Below, piece by piece: positions 30,913 through 40,057 of a DNA stretch of 64,000 bases. This stretch comes from Halopseudomonas yangmingensis. GTDB taxonomy: Bacteria; Pseudomonadota; Gammaproteobacteria; Pseudomonadales; Pseudomonadaceae. Numbering within the stretch: position 1 is the stretch's first letter; each line of letters begins with the position of its first letter. The translations under genes were made by a program, and so were the position numbers. Under the pieces are notes generated by a model. That model had not been told where the DNA came from and searched no databases. It saw nothing but the letters and a program-made list of their open reading frames with translations. The stretch is from positions 1-64,000 of the forward strand of contig NZ_FOUI01000010.1 of the NCBI RefSeq assembly GCF_900114825.1, written 5' to 3'.

Positions 30913-32310
30913 TCAGGCTATCACCTTTCCGGGGTTGAGCAGGCCCTTGGGGTCGAGACTCCGCTTGAGCAGTTGCATCAGCGCGATTTCCTCCGGCGTG
31001 CGCGACAGCTGCAGGTAGTCGCGTTTCTCCAGACCTATGCCGTGTTCCGCTGACACCGAGCCGCCGAGTGCCTGCAGCGGGGTATATACCAGTTGTTCGA
31101 TGGCGCGGCGGGTCTCGGCGCTGGCGTCGCCAACGCTGGTCACCAGGTGCAGGTTGCCATCCCCGAGGTGGCCGAACACCAGCAGCTTGCCGCGCTCGCC
31201 GAACTGTTCGCGCAATGCCTGTTCGACACCCTGCACATAGCGCTCCATCGCCTCGATTGGCAGGCTGACATCAAAGCTCACCGGCGGCATCATCGCCGCG
31301 ACTATCGACGGGATGTCCTCGCGGATTGCCCACAGGCTGTCACGCTGGGCACGCGACTGGGCGATCACCGCATCCACCGCCAGCTCCTGTTCAAGCATCT
31401 GTGCCAGCACCCGTTCGAACTGTTCGGCGTCGTGCAGTGGTTCACTGCCCAGCGCCTCGACCATCACATACCAGGGCTGGTCGGCCGGCAGTGGCGGGAT
31501 GTGCTTGCCGGATTCCACTGCCACCGTGCGATAGTGGCTCTGCCACATCACCTCGAAGGCACTCAGGCGCCCGCCGAGTTCACGGTTCAGACTGTGCAGC
31601 AGACGGGTCAGGGCATTGAACGAGGGCACTGCCAGCAGCGCGTTCTGCTCGCTGCCGGGTAAGGGTTGCAGGCGAAGTACCGCGCGGGTGATCACCCCGA
31701 GGGTGCCCTCGCTGCCGATAAACAGCTGTTTGAGGTCGTAGCCGGCATTGTTCTTGATCATGCGGTTCATCGAGTCGAGCACGGTGCCGTCAGCCAGCAC
31801 CACTTCCAGCCCAAGTACCTGCTGGCGGGTCATGCCATAGCGGATCACCCGCATGCCGCCGGCATTGGTGGCGATATTGCCGCCAATGGTGCAGGAGCCA
31901 CGCGAGCCGAGATCCAGCGGAAACATCAGGCCGTGCTGTTCGGCCAGCTCCTGCACGCTCTGCAGGGGTACACCGGCCTGCACGGTGATGGTGGCGGCCT
32001 GTGGATTGCAGTCCTCGATGGCGGTCATGCGCTCCAACGACAGGATGATCTCGTCACTGGCGGTTTCAGTGCCGTGCACCAGCCCGGTACGCCCGCCCTG
32101 GGTGACCACCGGCTGGCCGGCGGCGTGACACAGATGCAGCAACTGACTGACCTGCGTGGTGTTGCGTGGCAGCATCACTGCCAGAGCGCGGCTGGGTTCG
32201 CGGCCGGGCCAGCAGTCGCTGCGTTGCGCTACATCGCTGCCGGTCAGCAGGCCGTCGTTGTCCAGCACCTCCAGCAGTGCCGGGCGCAGTTGTTGAAAAC
32301 GCTCAGTCAT
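30913..32310 (-). CDS. FAD-binding D-2-hydroxyacid/D-lactate dehydrogenase (GlcD-like)
   Basis: A 465-residue flavoprotein of the GlcD/Dld2/D2HGDH group. The FAD-binding PCMH domain contains VTQGGRTGLVHG near residue 70, GGNIATNAGGMRVIRYGM at about 143-160 and GSEGTLGVIT at about 199-208; the C-terminal domain ends in HGIGLEKRDYL and DPKGLLNPGKV. It oxidises a D-2-hydroxy acid and passes electrons to an acceptor other than oxygen. It is the third gene of an overlapping minus-strand operon with an L-hydroxyacid oxidase and a hydroxyacid dehydrogenase, which suggests use of both isomers of one 2-hydroxy acid such as lactate. Confidence 0.88.
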   Translation of the reverse strand: MTERFQQLRPALLEVLDNDGLLTGSDVAQRSDCWPGREPSRALAVMLPRNTTQVSQLLHLCHAAGQPVVTQGGRTGLVHGTETASDEIILSLERMTAIEDCNPQAATITVQAGVPLQSVQELAEQHGLMFPLDLGSRGSCTIGGNIATNAGGMRVIRYGMTRQQVLGLEVVLADGTVLDSMNRMIKNNAGYDLKQLFIGSEGTLGVITRAVLRLQPLPGSEQNALLAVPSFNALTRLLHSLNRELGGRLSAFEVMWQSHYRTVAVESGKHIPPLPADQPWYVMVEALGSEPLHDAEQFERVLAQMLEQELAVDAVIAQSRAQRDSLWAIREDIPSIVAAMMPPVSFDVSLPIEAMERYVQGVEQALREQFGERGKLLVFGHLGDGNLHLVTSVGDASAETRRAIEQLVYTPLQALGGSVSAEHGIGLEKRDYLQLSRTPEEIALMQLLKRSLDPKGLLNPGKVIA

Positions 32311-33514
32311 GGCTGTGCTCCCGGTGGACAGTGGTGGCCTGCTGCGGGTCCCAGCGCGGTGCCGGGTTGCGCACCAGATCCGGGCCGATCTCGCTGAGGC
32401 GTGGGCAGCCGGCGAGGATCATGTTGCGTTCCAGTTCGCTGCGCAGCATCTGCAGGGCGCGTACCGCGCCATCCTCACCGCCGGCAGCCAGTCCGTACAG
32501 GTAGGGCCGGCCGACACTGCAGGCACTGGCACCCATCGCCAGCGCCTTGAGGATATGGGTGCCACGGCGAATGCCGCCATCGACGATGATGTCAATCTTC
32601 GGTCCCACTGCGGCGCGGATTTCCGCCACCAGCTCGATCGGTGCCGGGGTGCTGTCCAGCTGGCGTCCGCCGTGGTTGGAGATAAACAGCGCGCTGGCGC
32701 CCATCTCCACCGCGCGGCGGGCATCGGCGGCGGACATGATGCCCTTGATCGCAAAGGGGCCCCCCCACTGGCGGATCATGCGTTCGGCGTGCGCCCAGTT
32801 GAGCCGGCGCTCAAGTAGTCCGCCCAGGTAGCTGGCCATGTCGCGCTTGCCGTCCTTGCCGGGGCGGATGCGGTCCGACAGGTTGGCCAGATCCCACTTT
32901 GGCCGGCTCAGGTAGTTCCACACCCAGCGTGGTCGCGCGGCAAACTGCAGGGCGCTTTTCGGGCTGAGTTTTGGCGGGATGTTCATGCCGGCGCGCGCCA
33001 CTTCCTCGCGGTTGCCGCCGACCACGGTATCCACGGTCAGGCACATCGCCGTATAGCCCGCAGCACGGGCTCGCTCGATCAACTGGTCGTTGAGCTGCTG
33101 GTCGGTAACCACATAGACCTGGAACATCTTCGGTGCCGGACTGGCGGCGGCGATGCTTTCCAGGTCGACACTGGAGAAGGTCGAGGCGCAGTACAGGGTG
33201 CCGGCCCGCGCGGCGGCGCGCACCGCCGCCAGTTCGCCATCCGGATGGAATAGCTTGGTCATGCCGGTCGGCGCCATGATCAGGGGCCAGTCGATGTCGC
33301 AGCCGAATACCCGGGTGCGCGTGTCCAGCTGGCTGACATCCGCCAGGGCGCGCGGCTGCAGCTGGTAATGCTCGAAGGCGCTGGTGTTGTTGCGCAGGCT
33401 GTATTCATCGTCGGCGCCGCGTTCCAGATACTGGTAGATCGGAAACGGCAGGCGGGATCGGGCGCGCCGGTGCAGGTCGGCGATATTCAGGCAACCCTTG
33501 AGTGGATCGGTCAT
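32303..33514 (-). CDS. FMN-dependent alpha-hydroxy acid oxidase/dehydrogenase (LldD-like)
   Basis: A 403-residue TIM-barrel FMN enzyme of the LldD/glycolate oxidase family. Signatures: PIYQYLERGADDEYSL near residue 26, MAPTGMTKLFHPDGE near 80, the active-site stretch FISNHGGRQLDSTPAP with catalytic histidine near 285, and IIVDGGIRRG near 317. It probably oxidises an L-2-hydroxy acid such as lactate to the 2-oxo acid. The ATG at 33514 follows GGAGAACC; the ORF extension to 33619 is rejected. It overlaps the genes on both sides, by four bases upstream and eight downstream, so all three are cotranscribed. Confidence 0.88.
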   Translation of the reverse strand: MTDPLKGCLNIADLHRRARSRLPFPIYQYLERGADDEYSLRNNTSAFEHYQLQPRALADVSQLDTRTRVFGCDIDWPLIMAPTGMTKLFHPDGELAAVRAAARAGTLYCASTFSSVDLESIAAASPAPKMFQVYVVTDQQLNDQLIERARAAGYTAMCLTVDTVVGGNREEVARAGMNIPPKLSPKSALQFAARPRWVWNYLSRPKWDLANLSDRIRPGKDGKRDMASYLGGLLERRLNWAHAERMIRQWGGPFAIKGIMSAADARRAVEMGASALFISNHGGRQLDSTPAPIELVAEIRAAVGPKIDIIVDGGIRRGTHILKALAMGASACSVGRPYLYGLAAGGEDGAVRALQMLRSELERNMILAGCPRLSEIGPDLVRNPAPRWDPQQATTVHREHSHD

Positions 33515-34476
33515 GCGGGTTCTCCGGCAGGTGGCAGGCTGACCCGGTCGAGCGGGGCGCCATTGGCGAGGAAGTGGCGGATATTCGCCAGCAGGCGCAG
33601 CGCCATGTCCTGGCGGCATTCGCCGGTGGCGCTGCCGATATGCGGCAGCAGGGTGACATTCGCCAGGGCGGCGAGACCGGCGGTCAGCTGTGGTTCATGC
33701 TCGAATACATCCAGCCCGGCGGCGGCCGGCCGACCGTGGCGCAGTGCATCGACCAGTGCCTGTTCGTCAATCAGCGCGCCCCGACCGGTATTGATCAGCA
33801 CGCTGCCGGGCTTCATCAGCGCCAGTCGCTCGGCATTCAGCAGGTGGCGGGTATGCTGGTTGAGCGGGCAATGCAGGCTGAGAATGTCGCTGCGCTCCAG
33901 CAACTGTTCGAGGGTGCTGCAATAGCTGATGCCAAGTGCCTGCTCCAGCGCCGGCTTGCGCCGTGGTGCGTGATACATCAGGCGCATGCCAAAACCGCTG
34001 GCGCGTCGGGCGACCGCCTGGCCGATGCTGCCCAGACCGACGATGCCGAGGGTGCGGCCATGTACCCGTTGCCCGAGCGGCGGGCTGTCGCCCTCGGCCC
34101 AGCGGCCCTCGCGCAAGAAGCGTTCGCTGGCGCTGAGGCGCCGGCAGGCGGACAGCAGCAGGGCCCAGGCCAGGTCGGCGGTGTCTTCGGTAACTACCGG
34201 GGTATTGCTTACCGCGATGCCGCGCTTGTGTGCCGCCTGCAGGTCAATGTTGTCATAACCGACGCCAATATTGGCGATCAGCCGGAGGGATGCCGGCAGG
34301 CTGTCGATCAGTTCGGCGTTGACCGGGTCCAGCGCACTGCTGACCCAGATGCGCAGGGAGGCCGGCGGGACTTGCCCGGGTTCGGCTACCCACACCTCGC
34401 CAAAGCTTTGCAGGCCCTGCATAAAACCGCCCGGCAGGGCACGCGGCAGGCCGATCAGCGGGTGTATGGGTTTCAT
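33511..34476 (-). CDS. NAD(P)-dependent D-2-hydroxyacid dehydrogenase
   Basis: A 321-residue enzyme of the D-isomer-specific 2-hydroxyacid dehydrogenase family (GhrB/GyaR-like). The Rossmann motif GIVGLGSIGQAVARRA lies at about residue 152; the catalytic Arg is in INTGRGALID, the Glu in LDVFEHEP and the His in LLPHIGSAT. It interconverts 2-oxo acids and D-2-hydroxy acids, for example hydroxypyruvate or glyoxylate. The ATG at 34476 has CGGAGAGG upstream. It is the first gene of the three-gene hydroxyacid operon and is divergent from a Crp/Fnr regulator, its likely controller. Confidence 0.88.
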   Translation of the reverse strand: MKPIHPLIGLPRALPGGFMQGLQSFGEVWVAEPGQVPPASLRIWVSSALDPVNAELIDSLPASLRLIANIGVGYDNIDLQAAHKRGIAVSNTPVVTEDTADLAWALLLSACRRLSASERFLREGRWAEGDSPPLGQRVHGRTLGIVGLGSIGQAVARRASGFGMRLMYHAPRRKPALEQALGISYCSTLEQLLERSDILSLHCPLNQHTRHLLNAERLALMKPGSVLINTGRGALIDEQALVDALRHGRPAAAGLDVFEHEPQLTAGLAALANVTLLPHIGSATGECRQDMALRLLANIRHFLANGAPLDRVSLPPAGEPA

Positions 34477-34648
34477 CGGTGGCCTCTCCGACTGGTGCTG
34501 GAGGATTTCAGCTGGGGCATCACAGGTTCTCCCGGTGTTGTTATCGGCCCTGGGCAGGGCGCTTGATATCACTCTAGTCCGGGTTTGCCGGGTTCTCTGC
34601 AATCAAGGTTACAATCGCTCCCACCCCACGACTGTCGAGTGTGTCTGC

Positions 34649-35374
34649 ATGCATGTGATACCTGCCCTGCACAACTGGATGGCCAGCCTGCCCGAAGAGC
34701 TGCAGCAGGCGCTGACCCAGCGCATGCCGTTACGCCAGCTGCGCGATGGTGAAACCCTCTACAGTCCCGGACAGCCGGGGGATGCGATGTATCAGGTGGT
34801 CAGCGGGCGGATCCGTGTGTGCAACTTTGCCCCGGACGGTCGCGAGTTCGTGTTCGGCCTGCTGTATGAGGGTGACTGTGTCGGTGACCTGGCGCTGCTC
34901 GATGGTCTGCCACGCATCAACCATGCAATTGCCGAGGGCGACCTGCAGGTGCGGGTGCTGCACCGCAACCTGTTCAACGAGTTTTACCTACGCCATCCCG
35001 AGATTGCCCGGGCGATCAACCTGATGCTGGCGCGTCGGCTGCGCCTGGCCTTCGGCGCGCTGGAGGACACAGCGACCCTGCCACTGAAGGAGCGGGTGGC
35101 ACGCTATATCGTGCGCCTTGCATTGGCCAATCGACCGGATCCGGTGACACAGCCGGAAGATGCTCACCTGGTGGCTGTCAGTCACGAGCAACTGGCATCG
35201 TTGTTGGGCGCTGCGCGGCCAAGCATCAGCAAGGCGCTCAAGCGACTGGAGCAGGAGCAGTTGATCGTGGTGCGCTACGGCGGGGTCGAGGTGCTGGATC
35301 TGAATGGCCTGAGCATGCGCTATGACCGGCTGATGGGCAGTGAGGGGCTGGTGCCGGCGTATCGGGAGCGCTAA
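34649..35374 (+). CDS. Crp/Fnr-family transcriptional regulator
   Basis: A 241-residue regulator with an N-terminal cyclic-nucleotide-binding-like beta-roll (residues about 25-130: GETLYSPGQPGDAMYQVVSGRIRV) and a C-terminal helix-turn-helix (SHEQLASLLGAARPSISKALKRLE, about 188-211). No N-terminal cysteine cluster is present, so it is not an Fe-S oxygen sensor like Anr. It is divergent from the hydroxyacid operon and directly upstream of the TonB/ABC operon, so it may control either; Dnr-type NO sensing cannot be excluded. The in-frame ORF extension to 34271 is rejected because it overlaps the divergent gene. Confidence 0.85.
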   Translation: MHVIPALHNWMASLPEELQQALTQRMPLRQLRDGETLYSPGQPGDAMYQVVSGRIRVCNFAPDGREFVFGLLYEGDCVGDLALLDGLPRINHAIAEGDLQVRVLHRNLFNEFYLRHPEIARAINLMLARRLRLAFGALEDTATLPLKERVARYIVRLALANRPDPVTQPEDAHLVAVSHEQLASLLGAARPSISKALKRLEQEQLIVVRYGGVEVLDLNGLSMRYDRLMGSEGLVPAYRER

Positions 35375-35375
35375 A

Positions 35376-35389
35376 TTGACTGGCATCAA
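35376..35389 (+). promoter_or_regulatory. Anr/Dnr (FNR-type) box of the TonB-ABC-NnrS operon
   Basis: TTGAC-TGGC-ATCAA differs from the FNR consensus TTGAT-N4-ATCAA by one base. Its centre (35382.5) is 41.5 bases upstream of the start point expected from the -10 element TATGAT (35412-35417), the standard position for an activating class II site. It lies two bases after the stop of the Crp/Fnr gene. Confidence 0.82.
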
Positions 35390-35390
35390 T

Positions 35391-35408
35391 TGATAATAGT
35401 TATTATTT
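35391..35408 (+). promoter_or_regulatory. Fur-like palindrome overlapping the same promoter
   Basis: TGATAATAGTTATTATTT holds a perfect ATAATA-GT-TATTAT dyad and matches about 12 of 19 positions of the Fur consensus GATAATGATAATCATTATC. It sits between the Anr/Dnr box and the -10 element, where repressor binding would block transcription. Iron control is inference. Confidence 0.5.
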
Positions 35409-35446
35409 GAGTATGATTCGCTCCATCACTTGCATGGAGTAGTCGC

Positions 35447-37489
35447 ATGTTCATTCGTCACCCGTTGTCCAAAGCTCTATTGGCTCTGCTGGCTACTCCG
35501 CTGGCGGCCTCTGCCGCAGTCCAGTTGCCTGCTACCACAGTAACTGCCAAGGGCTACCAGGCCGATGCCATGCGCACGCCCGGCGCCAGCCTGGTGCTGA
35601 CGCCGGAACAGGCTGAGCCTGGTGCGACTGTTGGCAGTTTGCTGCGTGGCCAGCCGGGCCTGGCGGTACAGTCCGATGGCGCCTGGGGACAGAATCCGGT
35701 CTTGCGCGGTTTGAGCAAGGAAAGCATTGTGCTGCTGGTTGACGGTAACCGCCTGAACTCGGCGCAGCCGCAAGGGGCAATTGCCTCATTGGTCGAGCTG
35801 GGGTTGCTCGAGCGTGTCGAGGTGGTCAAGGGGCCGGGCTCGGTGTTGCATGGCAGTGGCGCGCTGGGTGGTGTGGTCAACCTGCTGACCCCGGAGCCGG
35901 ATTTCAACCATCAGGGGCAGCTGGAAGGGCGGGTGGCTGCAGGCTGGTCCAGTGTCGATCGTGGACGTCAGGCGGCAGCGCTGCTGCAAACCGGCAATGA
36001 CCGGCAAGCGCTGGTGCTGGGTGCGGCATTGCGCCGGCTGGAAGATTACAAGGGCGCGGACGGGCGGGTTGCCGATACCGGCTACGACAGCCAGTCGCTG
36101 CTGTTCAAATATGCCCTGCGCGTCAGTGAACAGGGTCGTATCAAGCTCAACCTGCAGCGCGATGATGCCGAGGATGTCTGGTACCCGGGTTCAGCCAAAC
36201 CGGCACCGGCGGCGCTGGGCGGCACGTTGACTATTCATTCACCGAATCAGCAGCGCACCCTGTATGCGCTGGGCTATGAGGATCAGTTGGGGGCCGGCCG
36301 TTTCAATGCTGAAGTCTACCGCCAGGAGGTGTATCGCGAGATCCGCGCCTGGAATACGGGTCGGCAACGCAATCAGGTATGGAACGATGTGACCTTCAGT
36401 ACCGATGGCCTGCGTAGCAGTTACCGACTGCCGGTTGGTGAGCGCCATTTGCTGAGTGTTGGGGTAGATCATTGGGAAATGACCGGTGATCCCGAGCGTT
36501 ACCAGTTCCAGGGGCCGAGCAACACTGTGCTGCGCAGTGATCCGTTCAGCAAGGGTGAGGTGCGTTCCAGTGGTCTGTTCGTGCAGGATGATATTCAGCT
36601 CGACCAGCTGGCTGTCCAGCTTGGTGCGCGCTGGGACCGGGTGCGCGGTACGGCGGACAGCAAGGGCAGTGGTGCCCAGCAGGTGACCAGCGGGCTGAGC
36701 AACAGCAGCAGCAATCTATCCTGGTCGGCGGGAGCCATCTACAACCTGCAGCCGCTGCTCAATCCCTACGTGACCCTCGGTAGTGCCTACCGGGCGCCCG
36801 ATTTGCGCGAGCGCTTCGAGGATGCCGAGCGTGGTGATGGCTATTTCCATCGCGGCAACCCGCAACTCGATGCAGAAAAGTCCACCAGTCTGGAATTGGG
36901 CCTGAAGGGCGATGACGGGCTGTTCAGCTATCAGCTGGCAATGCACTGGACGCGCATTGATGACTATATTGCCGGTCGGGTAACTGGCCAGACCAACCAG
37001 CAGGGAGTGCCCATCAAGGTCACCGAAAACCTTGACCGGGTAGTGATTCGAGGTCTCGAGGGTATGGCGGCGCAACGTTTTGGCAGCTATCTGGCGGATG
37101 TGCGCTTGACCTGGCTGGAAGGTGATAACCGTCAGGATCGCGAGCCGCTGTACCGTATGCCAGCCCCGGAACTGACGCTGGGCCTGGGCCAACCCGCCGA
37201 GCAGGGCTTTAACTGGCGAACCCAGCTGCGCGCGGTGAAAGCGCAGAACCGAGTGGCGAAAACCTTCGCCAACGGTACCGAGGATGCTACTTCCGGGTTT
37301 GCCACCGTCGACCTGAGTCTGGGCTGGGGTTTTGGCGCTACTGCCGGATTCAAACGGGTGGATACACAACTGACACTGCGCAATCTGTTCGACAGGGGCT
37401 ATCACGAGCACCTTGTTGAGGGCATCAGTGGTCAGGAAATCCAGTCGCCCGGCCGTGGTCTCAGCCTCAATCTGCGCGGAGAATTCTGA
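35447..37489 (+). CDS. TonB-dependent outer-membrane receptor
   Basis: A 680-residue receptor with a signal peptide (about residues 1-23), a plug domain beginning QLPATTVTAKGYQ and containing VVKGPGSVLHGSGALGGVVNLLTPEP, and a beta-barrel ending in LNLRGEF. Such receptors take up metal chelates, heme, vitamin B12 or other scarce compounds with energy from TonB. It is the first of five overlapping genes with an ABC importer and NnrS; the stop overlaps the next start (TGATG). An FNR-type box and a Fur-like palindrome precede it. The substrate is unknown; a metal complex needed under denitrifying growth is the best guess. Confidence 0.88.
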   Translation: MFIRHPLSKALLALLATPLAASAAVQLPATTVTAKGYQADAMRTPGASLVLTPEQAEPGATVGSLLRGQPGLAVQSDGAWGQNPVLRGLSKESIVLLVDGNRLNSAQPQGAIASLVELGLLERVEVVKGPGSVLHGSGALGGVVNLLTPEPDFNHQGQLEGRVAAGWSSVDRGRQAAALLQTGNDRQALVLGAALRRLEDYKGADGRVADTGYDSQSLLFKYALRVSEQGRIKLNLQRDDAEDVWYPGSAKPAPAALGGTLTIHSPNQQRTLYALGYEDQLGAGRFNAEVYRQEVYREIRAWNTGRQRNQVWNDVTFSTDGLRSSYRLPVGERHLLSVGVDHWEMTGDPERYQFQGPSNTVLRSDPFSKGEVRSSGLFVQDDIQLDQLAVQLGARWDRVRGTADSKGSGAQQVTSGLSNSSSNLSWSAGAIYNLQPLLNPYVTLGSAYRAPDLRERFEDAERGDGYFHRGNPQLDAEKSTSLELGLKGDDGLFSYQLAMHWTRIDDYIAGRVTGQTNQQGVPIKVTENLDRVVIRGLEGMAAQRFGSYLADVRLTWLEGDNRQDREPLYRMPAPELTLGLGQPAEQGFNWRTQLRAVKAQNRVAKTFANGTEDATSGFATVDLSLGWGFGATAGFKRVDTQLTLRNLFDRGYHEHLVEGISGQEIQSPGRGLSLNLRGEF

Positions 37490-38478
37490 TGCCGTCCGTA
37501 TTGCGCCTGCTGCTGTGTATCCTGCTTGGCGCTGTGCCACTATTGGCCAGCGCCGACAAGCTGCCGCGCCTGGTGCTGGCCGGTCCCTTTGCCAATGTGT
37601 CCAACCCGTTGATCCGCATGGTCGACAGCGGTGCGCTGGATGACTGGGCCGAGCAGGTCGAGTTTGTCAGCTGGCGTACCCCTGACCAGTTGCGTGCGCT
37701 GGCCATCCGTGGCGATGCCGAAGTGGTGGCGATGCCGGTGAATGTGGCCGCCAACCTCTACAACCGCGGCGTCGAGCTGCAGATGCTCAACGTCTCGACC
37801 TGGGGTGTGCTGTGGATGGTCTCGCGTGACCCGCAGCTGCAGACGTTGGCAGACTTTCGTGATCGCGAAGTGCTGGTGCCGTTCCGTGGCGATATGCCGG
37901 ACATCCTGTTCCGCCTGCTGGCCAGCCAGCAGGGGATTGATCCGCAGCGGGACATGCGCTTGCGCTACGTAGCCAGCCCGCTGGATGCCATGCAGTTGCT
38001 GATTACCCGGCGTGCCGACCATGCCTTGCTGGCCGAGCCGGCGATTTCCATGGCGCTACGGCGTACCCGTTCATTTCCGGTCAGCGTGATTGCGCCGGAA
38101 CTGCATCGCAGTGTTGATCTGCAAGTCGAGTGGGGTCGGCTGTTCCAGCGCGAGGCACGGATTCCCCAGGCTGGTCTGGCATTGATGGGCGCCGCCTTGC
38201 AGCCAACGTTGGCGGCGGCGATCCAGACGGCCTATGCCGAGGCGCTGGCATGGTGTGCCGCCGAGCCGGACGTCTGTGGTGAGCTGGTGGCAGCGCAGAT
38301 CGACATGCTGACGCCCGAAGCGGTGGCCGACTCGATTCGTGTCAGCCCTATGCAGGCAGTGCCGGCCGCGGCGGCACGTGACGAGCTGGAGTTCCTCTTT
38401 ACACACCTGCTGGAGCAGGCGCCGGGACTGGTGGGTGGGAAGCTGCCGGACGACGGCTTCTATCACATGCAGCCATGA
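37489..38478 (+). CDS. ABC importer substrate-binding protein (NitT/TauT type)
   Basis: A 329-residue periplasmic protein with a signal peptide (MPSVLRLLLCILLGAVPLLASA). The fold is that of NMT1/THI5-like binding proteins, judged from LPRLVLAGPFANVSNPLIRMV at the start, the MPVNVAANLYNRGVELQMLNVSTWG stretch (about 84-108) and the DALLxxPAISMAL-like segment near 180. It delivers a solute to the membrane permease encoded next. Start and stop overlap its neighbours by one and four bases. The TauT-like relatives bind taurine, nitrate or thiamine precursors, but the outer-membrane receptor partner suggests a larger or metal-containing ligand. Confidence 0.82.
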   Translation: MPSVLRLLLCILLGAVPLLASADKLPRLVLAGPFANVSNPLIRMVDSGALDDWAEQVEFVSWRTPDQLRALAIRGDAEVVAMPVNVAANLYNRGVELQMLNVSTWGVLWMVSRDPQLQTLADFRDREVLVPFRGDMPDILFRLLASQQGIDPQRDMRLRYVASPLDAMQLLITRRADHALLAEPAISMALRRTRSFPVSVIAPELHRSVDLQVEWGRLFQREARIPQAGLALMGAALQPTLAAAIQTAYAEALAWCAAEPDVCGELVAAQIDMLTPEAVADSIRVSPMQAVPAAAARDELEFLFTHLLEQAPGLVGGKLPDDGFYHMQP

Positions 38479-39245
38479 TCCGTCGGTGTTTTGCCTACCT
38501 GTGGTCGGGCTGGGGCTCGATTGCCAGTCTGTTGTTGTTGCTGGCGGCCTGGCAGTGGGCCAGCGAACACTATGGCGAGCTGGTGTTGCCGGCGCCGCTG
38601 GACAGCTTGCGTCTGCTGTTGGGGATGTTGTCAGACAGCCAGGCACTGGAAGCCATGCGTATCACCGCCGGTCGGGTGCTGGCCGGTTATCTGCTGGCGC
38701 TGCTGGCCGGCAGCCTGCTGGGTATTCTGGCCGGTATGACGGTGACCGGTGTGTTGCTGGCGCGGCCGATTCTCACATTGTTGATGGGTGTGCCGCCGAT
38801 TGCCTGGCTGGTGCTGGCGCTGATCTGGTTCGGTAGCGGCCATGGCACCCCGGTGTTTACCGTATTTATTGCCGGTTTTCCGCTGATTTTTATTGGCGCC
38901 CTGCAGGGCATGCGCACGCGCGATCCGCGCCTTGACGACATGGCCCGCAGCCTGCGTCTGCCGGCCTGGCAGCGCTTTGTCGATGTGCATCTGCCGCATG
39001 TGCTGTCCTACCTGTTTCCGGCCTGGATCACCGCTTTGGGCATGGCCTGGAAGGTAGTGGTGATGGCGGAACTGCTGTCCACCCCGGATGGCGTCGGTGC
39101 GGCACTGGCGAGCGCCCAGAGTCAGCTGGATACCGCGGCTACGCTGGCCTGGGTGGCAGCCTTGGTATTGCTGTTGCTGGCGCTGGAATATCTGGTGCTG
39201 GAGCCGATCAAGCGCAGTACCGAACGCTGGAGACAAGGCACATGA
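38475..39245 (+). CDS. ABC importer permease (SsuC/TauC-like)
   Basis: A 256-residue inner-membrane protein with about six hydrophobic segments and the binding-protein-dependent permease loop (EAA-like region LDDMARSLRLPAWQRFVDVHLPHV at about 153-176, shown in part). It forms the channel of the importer with the binding protein upstream and the ATPase downstream, overlapping both by four bases. Its relatives carry nitrate, sulfonates or taurine. It belongs to the five-gene TonB/ABC/NnrS operon. Confidence 0.87.
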   Translation: MIRRCFAYLWSGWGSIASLLLLLAAWQWASEHYGELVLPAPLDSLRLLLGMLSDSQALEAMRITAGRVLAGYLLALLAGSLLGILAGMTVTGVLLARPILTLLMGVPPIAWLVLALIWFGSGHGTPVFTVFIAGFPLIFIGALQGMRTRDPRLDDMARSLRLPAWQRFVDVHLPHVLSYLFPAWITALGMAWKVVVMAELLSTPDGVGAALASAQSQLDTAATLAWVAALVLLLLALEYLVLEPIKRSTERWRQGT

Positions 39246-40057
39246 CCGCTGAACTTGACTTGTCCGCTGTGCTTGATGACAACCTTGGGCTGCAAGCCCC
39301 GCCCGGCGGTGATCGACTGTTGCGGCTGCAGGGGCTGAGCTGGAGTTTTGGTCCCTATGCGGTGCTGGAGGCAATTGATCTGAGCCTGCGTGAGGGTGAG
39401 ATTGTCGCGCTGGCCGGCCCATCCGGCTGTGGCAAGACCACGCTGATGCAACTCTGTGCCGGCCTGCTGGAGGCCGAGCCCGGACAGCTGCTCAATCGTT
39501 TCAGCCGTACCGGCTGTCTGTTCCAGCAGCCCCGCCTGCTGCCGTGGAAGCGCACGCTGGACAACCTGACCCTGGGCTTGCGTGCCCAGGGTGTCACGCG
39601 CACCGACGCCGAACAGCGTGCTCGGGCCATGGCGGCATGCCTGGAGCTGTCGGCGGACTGTCTGTCGCAGTATCCGGACCAGCTCTCCGGCGGTATGCAG
39701 AGCCGCGTGGCGCTGGGCCGCACCTTGCTCATCGAGCCCGATCTGCTGCTGCTCGACGAGCCCTTTTCGGCGCTGGATATTGGTCTGCGCGAAACCCTTT
39801 ACCGCCACCTGCTGGATTATCGCCAGCGGCGCAGCCCCGGCATCCTGCTGGTGACTCATGATCTGCGAGAGGCGCTGCGGCTGGCTGATCGGCTGATTAT
39901 CATGCAGCCGGACCCGGGCCGGCTGTTGCTGCAGGTGCGCTTGCCCCTGGCGCCGACCGGGCGCAATGCCGAGTCCGTCCACCAGCTGTTTGCGCGACTG
40001 CTGGCGGATCAGCGGGTGCGCGAGGTGTTTGGACTGGACGAGGTGCCGGCATGCTGA
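39242..40057 (+). CDS. ABC importer ATP-binding protein
   Basis: A 271-residue ATPase with Walker A GPSGCGKTT at residues 59-67, Q-loop near TGCLFQQPRLLPW, signature LSGGMQSRVALGR at about 142-154, Walker B LLLLDEPFSALD and the switch His in LLVTHDLREAL. It powers uptake by the TauC-like permease upstream. It overlaps the permease gene by four bases and the NnrS gene by seven, showing tight translational coupling. The C-terminal extension after residue 220 is short and of unknown role. Confidence 0.9.
   Translation: MTAELDLSAVLDDNLGLQAPPGGDRLLRLQGLSWSFGPYAVLEAIDLSLREGEIVALAGPSGCGKTTLMQLCAGLLEAEPGQLLNRFSRTGCLFQQPRLLPWKRTLDNLTLGLRAQGVTRTDAEQRARAMAACLELSADCLSQYPDQLSGGMQSRVALGRTLLIEPDLLLLDEPFSALDIGLRETLYRHLLDYRQRRSPGILLVTHDLREALRLADRLIIMQPDPGRLLLQVRLPLAPTGRNAESVHQLFARLLADQRVREVFGLDEVPAC

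Noticed and set aside
34649-35374. Crp/Fnr gene as dnr
   Set aside because: It lies beside denitrification genes, but it is divergent from a hydroxyacid operon and shows no feature that separates Dnr from other family members. Left as Crp/Fnr family.
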